A DNA stretch of 5,842 bases from an uncultured Bacilli bacterium (lineage in GTDB: Bacteria > Bacillota_I > Bacilli_A > RF39 > UBA660): contig CAQHJP010000041.1 of NCBI GenBank assembly GCA_948801035.1, positions 1-5,842 of the forward strand, in the 5' to 3' direction. Shown piece after piece: positions 1-5,406 of the stretch. Within the stretch, counting starts at the first letter, position 1. Each line of letters starts with the position of its first letter. Position numbers and translations under genes: made by a program. The notes under the pieces are model-generated. The model was not told where the DNA came from. It searched no databases and worked only from the letters and a program-made list of their open reading frames with translations.

Positions 1-59
1 ATACTATCATCACTTTTAATTACCTCATAACTATTATCTTTCAAAAGTATTCTATTCAT
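1..59 (-). CDS. Start of next suf gene, probably SufD (partial)
   Basis: An ATG at 59-57 opens a frame that stays open to the left edge of the window, giving 19 full codons that read MNRILLKDNSYEVIKSDDS. It overlaps the 3' end of sufC by 8 bp in another frame. A Shine-Dalgarno-like TGAGGA lies about 12 bases upstream, inside sufC. The tight overlap implies translational coupling and one operon with sufC. In Firmicutes sufC is commonly followed by sufD, which encodes a scaffold protein of the SufBCD complex, so SufD is the likely identity. That assignment rests on gene order; the visible residues are too few to prove it, and SufB is the alternative. Confidence 0.6.
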   Translation of the reverse strand, partial: MNRILLKDNSYEVIKSDDS

Positions 60-822
60 AATTTTTATTTTCCTCAACGATACATGTACTAGAATTTATA
101 TTTTTATAACCATTTGTTTCTATTTCTTTAATAAGTTTAACTCCCCCACTTAATATAATAGAACCGTTTTTCATAATATGTACATGAGTTGGAGTTATAT
201 AATCAAGTAATCTTTCATAATGAGTTATTACTAAAATAGAACATTTAGATTCTTTATAATAGTTCATAACACTTTCACCAATTAATTTTAAACTATCTAC
301 ATCAAGTCCAGAATCAATTTCATCTAAAATAACAAAACTTGGATTTAACATATACATTTGAAGCACTTCATTTTTCTTCCTTTCACCGCCAGATGAACCT
401 ACATTTATGCTTCTATGTATCATATTATTATCCATTTGTAATTTTTCTTGTATACCGTCAATTTTTTTAATAAATTCAAACAATTTAAATTTTTCATTTT
501 CTTTATTATGAACTGCCGTTCTAAGTAAATCAGATAAAGTAACACCTTCAATTTCAGGTGGCATTTGCATACTTAAAAATATACCAAGTTTAGCTCTTTG
601 ATCAACTGGCATATCATTTAATAAAATATTATTATAATAAATAGATCCAGATTCAATTTTATATTCACTATCACCCATAATAACTTTAGAAAGTGTGGAT
701 TTACCTGTACCATTAGGACCCATTATAGCATGTATTTCTCCACTTTTAATTTCTAAATTAAAATCTTTTAATATAATTTTATTTGAAACTGATACTGTTA
801 AATTTTCTATTTTTAAATTCAT
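52..822 (-). CDS. sufC: SufC, Fe-S cluster assembly ATPase
   Basis: This is the cytoplasmic ABC-type ATPase of the SufBCD scaffold, which powers assembly of Fe-S clusters. The 256-residue protein has the full family set of motifs: Walker A GPNGTGKS (35-42), Q-loop Gln86 in SMQMPPEIEGV, signature SSGGERKKNE (143-152), Walker B FVILDEIDSGLD (163-174) with catalytic Glu168, and switch His201 in ITHY. The SufC-specific tail (THYERLL..I.P.HVHIM..G.I..SG) is also present. Length is normal for SufC. There are no membrane segments. I chose the ATG at 822 because GGTGAT at 832-827 is correctly spaced before it; a TTG twelve bases upstream (834) would put its start on the ribosome-binding site. The stop is TAG. 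It is first in its operon, as in the sufCDSUB order of Bacillus, and is transcribed away from the HIT gene. Confidence 0.96.
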   Translation of the reverse strand: MNLKIENLTVSVSNKIILKDFNLEIKSGEIHAIMGPNGTGKSTLSKVIMGDSEYKIESGSIYYNNILLNDMPVDQRAKLGIFLSMQMPPEIEGVTLSDLLRTAVHNKENEKFKLFEFIKKIDGIQEKLQMDNNMIHRSINVGSSGGERKKNEVLQMYMLNPSFVILDEIDSGLDVDSLKLIGESVMNYYKESKCSILVITHYERLLDYITPTHVHIMKNGSIILSGGVKLIKEIETNGYKNINSSTCIVEENKNYE

Positions 823-852
823 ATGAATCACCAATTATTATTATACTATAAA

Positions 853-881
853 ATTATAAAAAATAGTAATTTATTTTTAAA
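853..881 (-). promoter_or_regulatory. Probable sufC promoter
   Basis: On the minus strand, TTTAAA (881-876) is followed after 17 bp by a perfect TATAAT (858-853), giving a leader of about 24 bases before the sufC ATG. A second perfect TATAAT (845-840) lies closer, but its -35 partner is poor and its transcript would start almost at the Shine-Dalgarno. The region is nearly all A and T, so chance matches are likely and the choice between the two is tentative. Confidence 0.45.
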
Positions 882-888
882 TTACTAT
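863..888. repeat. Perfect 11-bp inverted repeat, possible operator
   Basis: ATAGTAATTTA (863-873) and TAAATTACTAT (878-888) are exact reverse complements separated by TTTT. The repeat lies between two divergent genes, so a terminator role is unlikely. It covers the -35 and most of the spacer of the proposed sufC promoter, as a repressor operator would. The half-site TTACTAT occurs again at 917-923, overlapping the proposed -35 of the HIT gene. I do not recognise the motif as the site of a specific regulator. Confidence 0.6.
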
Positions 889-915
889 ATAATTTTTATA
901 ATATAATAAATTATT

Positions 916-945
916 TTTACTATTTATATTTATATTTGATATAAT
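916..945 (+). promoter_or_regulatory. Probable promoter of the HIT gene
   Basis: TTTACT (916-921) and a perfect TATAAT (940-945) are 18 bp apart on the plus strand. Transcription would start near 952, just before the strong AGGAGG (953-958), which sits 5 bases ahead of the ATG at 964. The leader would therefore be only about a dozen bases. The -10 is strong, the -35 moderate. Confidence 0.55.
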
Positions 946-963
946 AAACTTAAGGAGGAATAT

Positions 964-1323
964 ATGGACTGTTTATTTTGTAAAATTATTAAGGGAGAAA
1001 TACCTAGTATGAAAATTTATGAAGATGATATTCTTATAGCTTTTTTAGATATTAATCCTCTAGCTGTAGGTCACACTTTGATAGTACCAAAAAAACACTA
1101 TAAAGATATAACTGATATAGATAATACCACACTAGTACATATTATTGATGTAGCAAAAATGTTAAAAGAAAAACTAGAAAATAATTTAAAATGTAATGGC
1201 ATAAGTTTAATACAAAATAATGGAGATGCACAAGAAATCAAACATTTTCATCTACATTTAAAACCATTTTATAAAAATAATAAAAATATGGAATTAAAAA
1301 AAGTTTATGAATTATTATCATAA
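964..1323 (+). CDS. HIT-family nucleotide hydrolase/transferase
   Basis: A histidine-triad protein of 119 residues. Known members hydrolyse nucleoside phosphoramidates or other AMP/nucleotide conjugates; the substrate here cannot be told. The N-terminus CLFCKIIKGEIPS with Cys3 and Cys6, then PKKH (His45), matches the zinc-binding HINT-type subgroup. The core DINPLAVGHTLIVPKKHY and the catalytic triad HFHLHL (His94, His96, His98; His96 is the expected nucleophile) are present. The residues after the triad read KPFY instead of the usual IPRY, and the C-terminus is some 15-25 residues shorter than many bacterial members. The start is supported by AGGAGG five bases upstream. It is the only plus-strand gene, divergent from sufC and convergent with the lipoprotein gene; neither neighbour explains its role. 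Confidence 0.93.
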   Translation: MDCLFCKIIKGEIPSMKIYEDDILIAFLDINPLAVGHTLIVPKKHYKDITDIDNTTLVHIIDVAKMLKEKLENNLKCNGISLIQNNGDAQEIKHFHLHLKPFYKNNKNMELKKVYELLS

Positions 1324-1330
1324 ACTTTTT
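1298..1330. terminator. Bidirectional intrinsic terminator
   Basis: AAAAAGTTTATGA (1298-1310) and TCATAAACTTTTT (1318-1330) form a perfect 13-bp stem with a 7-base loop. Read on the plus strand it ends in five T; on the minus strand the A run at 1296-1302 gives seven T. It therefore can stop both convergent transcripts. The stem lies inside the last codons of the HIT gene and includes part of the stop codon of the lipoprotein gene, so both genes contribute coding sequence to it. Confidence 0.85.
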
Positions 1331-1745
1331 ATCTTGAAACTTCGTATGTAATATTCTTAGCACTTGTTAAATCTGCTGAAATTCCACTTGAAATAACTTT
1401 TGATTCGCCGGCTCCAATATTATCTCCTACGAATCCTTTAAGTGTTGCAATTTCATTATTATCAGCATCCATAACATGAATTATAAATTCATTTAAATAA
1501 GCTGTTTGTGCTGATGTATTTGTAACAGTTACCTCAAACTGAGTATCACCATTTTCATACATCATAGATGTATTACTAAATGAAAATTCTCCTAGAGTTT
1601 TATCCTCTATAACACCTGGTTCTGTTACTACATTTGGCTGTTCTGGTTTATTTGGCTCTGCTGGTTTATCACTATCAGTATTATTTTTGCCACATCCAGT
1701 AAATAAAATTAAACTAACTAACATTAAGCTTAATAATTTCTTCAT
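1329..1745 (-). CDS. Small lipoprotein with Ig-like domain
   Basis: A 138-residue secreted, membrane-anchored protein of unknown function. Residues 1-17 are a lipoprotein signal peptide (MKK, then a hydrophobic stretch) ending in LFTGC, so Cys18 should be lipidated; the -3 residue is Phe instead of the more usual Leu. A polar, Pro/Glu/Asn-rich linker follows (about 19-50). The rest (about 51-138) is beta-strand-rich, with FEVTVTNTSAQTAYLNEF and a late GAGES turn. This resembles the small immunoglobulin-like domains (FxLYD/DUF-type) often found on Firmicute lipoproteins; that is pattern recognition and not a proven family. AGGAGGA five bases before the ATG fixes the start. It has its own promoter and a shared terminator, so it is probably monocistronic. 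Confidence 0.85.
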   Translation of the reverse strand: MKKLLSLMLVSLILFTGCGKNNTDSDKPAEPNKPEQPNVVTEPGVIEDKTLGEFSFSNTSMMYENGDTQFEVTVTNTSAQTAYLNEFIIHVMDADNNEIATLKGFVGDNIGAGESKVISSGISADLTSAKNITYEVSR

Positions 1746-1771
1746 AAAATTCCTCCTACCTTATATAGTTT

Positions 1772-1800
1772 ATTATAACACAGTTATTTATAGTTGTAAA
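1772..1800 (-). promoter_or_regulatory. Strong promoter of the lipoprotein gene
   Basis: TTTACA (1800-1795), a 17-bp spacer, and TATAAT (1777-1772) preceded by TGT, an extended -10. Five of six -35 positions and all -10 positions fit the housekeeping sigma consensus. The start would be near 1765, about 20 bases before the ATG. This is the best promoter in the window, and it uncouples the gene from topA upstream. Confidence 0.75.
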
Positions 1801-1828
1801 TATTTAGATATCAGATAATATGATAAAA

Positions 1829-3853
1829 TTATTCTTCTATATAATCACAGTTTGAACATTTAATCTTTTTACCTTTAATTGTAAGTTGTGAGTTACAGTT
1901 AGGACATTTTTTATCTAATGGCATATCCCAGAATGCTGTTTTACAAGTTGGATAATTATTACATCCATAAAATATTTTACCTTTTTTACTTTTTTTCTCT
2001 ATTATACTTCCATCACAATTAGGACATTTAATTATTTTAATTTCTTGTTTTTCTTCTTGTTTTATATATTTACAAGCAGGATAGTTACTACAAGCTGTAA
2101 ATGATCCATATTTTCCTTTTCTTATAACTAAAGGATTCCCACATTCTGGGCAGTCTTCACCTGTTTTTACTGCTTCTTTTTTTGGAAGTAATTTATAAGC
2201 CTCTTTAACTGCTGGTTCAAAAGATTCATAAAAATCTGTTAAAACTTTTAATCTATCTAAACTACCTTCTGCAATTTTATCTAAATCACTTTCCATACTA
2301 GCAGTATATTCAACATTAATTATATGACTAAAACATTCTTGCAATTTTTTTGTTATTTCAATTCCTATCTCTGTAGGTTTAAATTTTTTATCTATTATTT
2401 CTACATAATTTCTAGTTTTTAAAGTTTCCATAGTAGTTGCATAAGTAGATGGTCGTCCTATACCAAGTTCTTCCATTTCTTTAATTAATGTAGCTTCACT
2501 ATAGCGTGGTTTAGGTTTAGTAAAATGTTGTTCTTTGTCTATACTATTTGCGACAATAATCTTAGAATTATATTCTTCAAATGGAGGTAATATTTCATCT
2601 TTAGTATTTTCATATTCTGAATATACTTTTAAATAACCATCAAATGAAATTACTTGACCAGTTACTTTAAATAAATAATCACCATTTTCTAAAAGAACTG
2701 TTGTATTTATACAAGCTGCGTCTTTCATTAAAGATGCTAAAGCTCTATAATATATCATTTTATATAACTTATATTCATCATTTGATAAATATGGTTTTAC
2801 TTCTTCTGGTGTTCTATTTATACTTGTTGGACGAATTGCCTCATGAGCATCTTGAACATTTTCAGTTTTTGAAGATTTTTTTACATATCCAACATACTCA
2901 TCACCATATTTACCTTTTATAAAACTATATGTTGATTTAATAAACTCATCTGCAAGTCTAATAGAATCTGTTCTCATATACGTAATTAAACCGACAGTTT
3001 CATTTTTTAATGCTATACCCTCATATAACTTTTGAGCTATACTCATAGTTTTTTTAGAAGAAAAACCTAGTTTGCTAGATGCTTCTCTTTGCAATGTACT
3101 AGTTATAAAAGGTGGATTTGATTTTTTATTTTTATTTGTTTTTGATACATCAGAAATATTAAATGAATTAGATAATTTAGAAAGTATTTCATTAGCTTCT
3201 ATTTCACTTTTTATTTCTATATCTTTATTTTTATATTTAACAAGTGACGCATTAAAATCTTTAAATACAGCATTTATAGTATAATATTCTTCCTTAATAA
3301 AAGCATTTATTTCTTCTTCTCTATCTACAATTAGTTTTAAAGCAACTGATTGAACACGTCCAGCAGACTTACCATCCGTTTTTGCTTGCATCAATTGACT
3401 TAACCTGAATCCTATTATTTTATCAAGAATCAATCTAGTTTCTTGACTATTAACCAAATTATTATCAATCATTCTAGCATTTTCAAAAGAATGAATTACA
3501 GCATCTTTAGTTATTTCATTAAAAACTATTCTTTTATAATTTTTATCATTAAGTCCAAGTGATACATATAAGTGCCAAGAAATAGCCTCTCCTTCACGGT
3601 CTGGATCGGTTGCAAGATAAACAAAATCAGATTTTTTAACCTCTTTTTTTAGTTCACTTACTACTTTAGATTTTCCCTTGATTACAACATAATCAGGTTT
3701 AAAACCTGCATCAACATCTACTCCAAGAGCGTATCTACCCTTTGTTGATAAGTTTCTTATATGACCTTTACTAGATAAAACTTTATAATCACTACCTAAG
3801 TATTTTTCAATAGTTTTACTTTTTGCTGGAGATTCGACTATAACTAAATTCAT
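1829..3853 (-). CDS. topA: DNA topoisomerase I (type IA)
   Basis: This enzyme relaxes negatively supercoiled DNA by nicking and passing one strand. The 674-residue protein is complete and close to the usual Firmicute length. The Toprim domain starts MNLVIVESPAKSKTIEKYLG (Glu7), with the acidic DPDREGE motif at 83-89 (Asp83, Asp85, Glu87). SAGRVQS lies at 163-169. The catalytic tyrosine is Tyr292 in GLITYMRTDS. QDAHEAIRPT and IGRPSTYA mark the rest of the core. Three C-terminal zinc ribbons are intact, with Cys at 568/571/588/594, 610/613/631/637 and 650/653/666/669. GAGGTGA four bases before the ATG fixes the start. It lies 50 bp after sigE in the same direction, with no clear terminator between, so read-through from the sporulation operon is possible. 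No terminator is obvious after its TAA. Confidence 0.97.
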   Translation of the reverse strand: MNLVIVESPAKSKTIEKYLGSDYKVLSSKGHIRNLSTKGRYALGVDVDAGFKPDYVVIKGKSKVVSELKKEVKKSDFVYLATDPDREGEAISWHLYVSLGLNDKNYKRIVFNEITKDAVIHSFENARMIDNNLVNSQETRLILDKIIGFRLSQLMQAKTDGKSAGRVQSVALKLIVDREEEINAFIKEEYYTINAVFKDFNASLVKYKNKDIEIKSEIEANEILSKLSNSFNISDVSKTNKNKKSNPPFITSTLQREASSKLGFSSKKTMSIAQKLYEGIALKNETVGLITYMRTDSIRLADEFIKSTYSFIKGKYGDEYVGYVKKSSKTENVQDAHEAIRPTSINRTPEEVKPYLSNDEYKLYKMIYYRALASLMKDAACINTTVLLENGDYLFKVTGQVISFDGYLKVYSEYENTKDEILPPFEEYNSKIIVANSIDKEQHFTKPKPRYSEATLIKEMEELGIGRPSTYATTMETLKTRNYVEIIDKKFKPTEIGIEITKKLQECFSHIINVEYTASMESDLDKIAEGSLDRLKVLTDFYESFEPAVKEAYKLLPKKEAVKTGEDCPECGNPLVIRKGKYGSFTACSNYPACKYIKQEEKQEIKIIKCPNCDGSIIEKKSKKGKIFYGCNNYPTCKTAFWDMPLDKKCPNCNSQLTIKGKKIKCSNCDYIEE

Positions 3854-3871
3854 AAATTCACCTCACTAGAT

Positions 3872-3900
3872 ACTTTATCACTATTTTTTACTTAAAGCAA
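3872..3900 (-). promoter_or_regulatory. Possible topA promoter
   Basis: In the 50-bp gap after sigE, TTGCTT (3900-3895) and TAAAGT (3877-3872) are 17 bp apart, and the -10 is preceded by TGA, an extended -10 form. Each hexamer fits only partly (three and four of six). A housekeeping gene behind sporulation genes would need such an independent promoter, which is the main reason to list it. Confidence 0.35.
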
Positions 3901-3903
3901 GTT

Positions 3904-4587
3904 TTATTTATAACAATTTTTAAGTCGTCTAATTACTTTTTTTTCAATTCTAGATATGTAAGACTGACTAATTCCTAACATATCTGCAACATCTTTTTGA
4001 GTATATTCTTCACTTTTAAATAAGCCATATCTTAGAATCATTATTTGTCTATCACGAGGATTTAATTTTGATATTTCTTCATAAAGTAAATTTTTATCTG
4101 TTTCTTGTTCTAATGCTTTTGTTACTATATCTTTATCTGTACCCAAAACATCCTCAAGATGAAGTTCATTTCCTTCAGAATCATATGATAGACTATCTTC
4201 AAAACTAACTTCTGTTTTTCTTTTTTTATTTTTTCTTAAATACATAAGTATTTCATTATCTATACATCTTGATGCATAAGTAGCAAGTTTAATATTTTTA
4301 TCTGGTTTATAAGTATTTACCCCTTTTATAAGCCCAATAGTTCCAATACTTACTAAATCTTCTATATCTATTTTAGTATTTTCGTATCTTTTAGCTAAAT
4401 AAACCACTAACCTTAAATTATGCTCAATTAATTTATTTTTAGCACTCTCATCACCATTTAAAGCAGCATTTACATATGTTAACTCTTCATCTTTAGATAA
4501 AGGTCCAAGTAATTTATCAGCACTTCCTACAAAAAACACACTGCTATTAATTATTTTAAGTATTATATTTTTTATAAATTTTATCAT
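3904..4587 (-). CDS. sigE: Sporulation sigma factor SigE (pro-sigma-E)
   Basis: The early mother-cell sigma factor of endospore formation, made as an inactive membrane-associated precursor. The 227-residue protein has an amphipathic/hydrophobic pro-sequence (about 1-19), then PLSKDEE (29-35), which is typical of SigE. Region 2 contains NLRLVVYLAKRYENT (57-71), EDLVSIGTIGLIKGVNTY (76-93) and KLATYASRCIDNEILMYLR (100-118). Region 4 ends with the helix-turn-helix DVADMLGISQSYISRIEKK (199-217). The region-2 and region-4 motifs closely match B. subtilis SigE as I remember it. The pro-sequence before the aromatic pair Phe18-Phe19 is some nine residues shorter than before the matching Tyr pair in B. 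subtilis. The ATG directly follows the spoIIGA stop (TAAATG), and its GGAGG lies in the last codons of spoIIGA, so translation should be coupled. sigG, which follows sigE in Bacillus, is absent here. Confidence 0.95.
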   Translation of the reverse strand: MIKFIKNIILKIINSSVFFVGSADKLLGPLSKDEELTYVNAALNGDESAKNKLIEHNLRLVVYLAKRYENTKIDIEDLVSIGTIGLIKGVNTYKPDKNIKLATYASRCIDNEILMYLRKNKKRKTEVSFEDSLSYDSEGNELHLEDVLGTDKDIVTKALEQETDKNLLYEEISKLNPRDRQIMILRYGLFKSEEYTQKDVADMLGISQSYISRIEKKVIRRLKNCYK

Positions 4588-5352
4588 TTATTCCTCCATT
4601 ATTTTTTTATTTAATAAACAATCAAAATCATCCATTTTATTTTCAATTATACCAACTACTACATTTTTAATTTTTTTATCATTTATTATTACTATATCAG
4701 GCTTAAAACATTTAATTAATCCCTCATTATTAACAACCTTGTAAGGTATATAATAAAATTTATCTAATTTTATACTATCATTTATTAAAATAACAGGTTT
4801 TAAACTTACTGGATCAGTTAGATTATTGCCAGTATCTAAAAATCCTTTGTATTTATGTATTAAATTATTATAAATAATATCTACATCATAATAATTATTA
4901 TAATTATTTTTAAGCGTTTGGGCCTGTTTAATATAAATATATATAATTATTGGCGAAGTTATAACCAAAAAAATAAAATTAATTGAAAGACCATTATTTA
5001 TAAATACAATTCCTATATGCTTATATGAAAATTCTATATTTAAAAAATATAAAAAACCACCAAGTATCATACTTAAAGTATATAAAAACATAAAATTTTT
5101 AAAAGTATATCTAATATTTTTATATCCAAAAGTTATAATAATCATAATAATGCTTATTAAAATTTTAGATATAAATAAAAGTATTGAATTTATATTTATA
5201 AACAAAAATAAAATAGATACTCCACCTACAAAAGCACCCATCATAACCTTATAAATACTGACATTTCTCTTAAGTATATGTGATACACCTGATAATAAAA
5301 TAAAATCAAAGAAAAAATTTAAAATCATAACTAAATCTATATAAACTTTTAT
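4588..5352 (-). CDS. spoIIGA: SpoIIGA, pro-sigma-E processing protease, probable AUA start
   Basis: The membrane-bound aspartic protease that cleaves pro-SigE after septum formation. About five hydrophobic segments fill the N-terminal half (first-ATG numbering: roughly 1-17, 27-46, 49-67, 79-97, 113-134). A cytosolic domain follows, with the catalytic motif FLDTGNNLTDP (Asp165), then YIPYKVV and CFKPDIVII. The C-terminal DCLLN matches the family end. The first ATG (5328) lacks a Shine-Dalgarno and would cut off conserved residues. Upstream in frame are KVYIDLV, which match the N-terminus of B. subtilis SpoIIGA. These are preceded by ATA at 5352, three bases after GAGGGTGAT; no ATG, GTG or TTG lies between the upstream stop (5376) and 5328. 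I therefore place the start at ATA, giving 254 residues, against roughly 309 in B. subtilis. It abuts sigE. Confidence 0.93.
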   Translation of the reverse strand: MKVYIDLVMILNFFFDFILLSGVSHILKRNVSIYKVMMGAFVGGVSILFLFININSILLFISKILISIIMIIITFGYKNIRYTFKNFMFLYTLSMILGGFLYFLNIEFSYKHIGIVFINNGLSINFIFLVITSPIIIYIYIKQAQTLKNNYNNYYDVDIIYNNLIHKYKGFLDTGNNLTDPVSLKPVILINDSIKLDKFYYIPYKVVNNEGLIKCFKPDIVIINDKKIKNVVVGIIENKMDDFDCLLNKKIMEE

Positions 5353-5355
5353 CTT

Positions 5356-5364
5356 ATCACCCTC
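5356..5364 (-). promoter_or_regulatory. Shine-Dalgarno of spoIIGA that decides its start
   Basis: GAGGGTGAT on the minus strand matches the anti-Shine-Dalgarno complement (GGAGGTGAT) at seven of nine bases, including the run GGTGAT. It ends three bases before ATA (5352-5350) and 27 bases before the first ATG. The same GGTGAT serves sufC four bases before its ATG, and topA uses GAGGTGA four bases before its ATG. The spacing therefore fits ATA and not the ATG. Confidence 0.75.
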
Positions 5365-5372
5365 TTTTTTAA

Positions 5373-5405
5373 ATTATAAAAAAAAAATTCAATAAATTTT
5401 GTCAT
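5373..5405 (-). promoter_or_regulatory. spoIIG-like promoter with long spacer and possible 0A box
   Basis: ATGACA (5405-5400, five of six to TTGACA) and a perfect TATAAT (5378-5373) are separated by 21 bp, four more than normal. TGACAAA (5404-5398) overlaps the -35 and differs at one position from the 0A-box consensus TGNCGAA. In B. subtilis the spoIIG promoter is known for an over-long spacer (22 bp) and Spo0A binding at the -35. The arrangement here is the same in outline. Transcription would begin near 5366, at the Shine-Dalgarno. Confidence 0.5.
5378..5400 (-). terminator. Weak possible terminator after the SEDS gene
   Basis: On the minus strand AAAATT (5400-5395) and AATTTT (5389-5384) can pair around a 5-base loop, followed by T to 5378 (a run of ten T from 5387). 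The stem has no G or C, so it would be unstable, and it overlaps the proposed spoIIGA promoter spacer. It may only reduce read-through from the upstream gene. Confidence 0.3.
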
Positions 5406-5406
5406 T

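Noticed and set aside
820..834. TTG at 834 as the sufC start, adding four residues
   Set aside because: The Shine-Dalgarno GGTGAT (832-827) overlaps that codon and is correctly spaced for the ATG at 822, where conserved SufC sequence begins.
1805..1828. Terminator hairpin after topA (TATCA/TGATA around 1809-1825)
   Set aside because: Only a 5-bp A+T stem with no T run on the minus strand; in sequence of this composition it is expected by chance.
2701..2922. Plus-strand open frame of 73 codons opposite topA
   Set aside because: It lies wholly antisense to a well-conserved part of topA; its composition (Leu, His and Tyr rich) is that of a reverse-strand shadow, and it shows no recognisable domain.
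3072..3284. Plus-strand open frame of 70 codons opposite topA
   Set aside because: Antisense to the topA core, hydrophobic only because Lys/Asn/Glu codons read backwards give Phe/Leu/Ile; no domain or supporting context.
5378..5387. Run of ten A as a phase-variable tract
   Set aside because: It lies between genes, in the promoter spacer or terminator region, and not in a coding frame; long A runs are common in this composition. A length change could alter the promoter spacer, but nothing here shows that.
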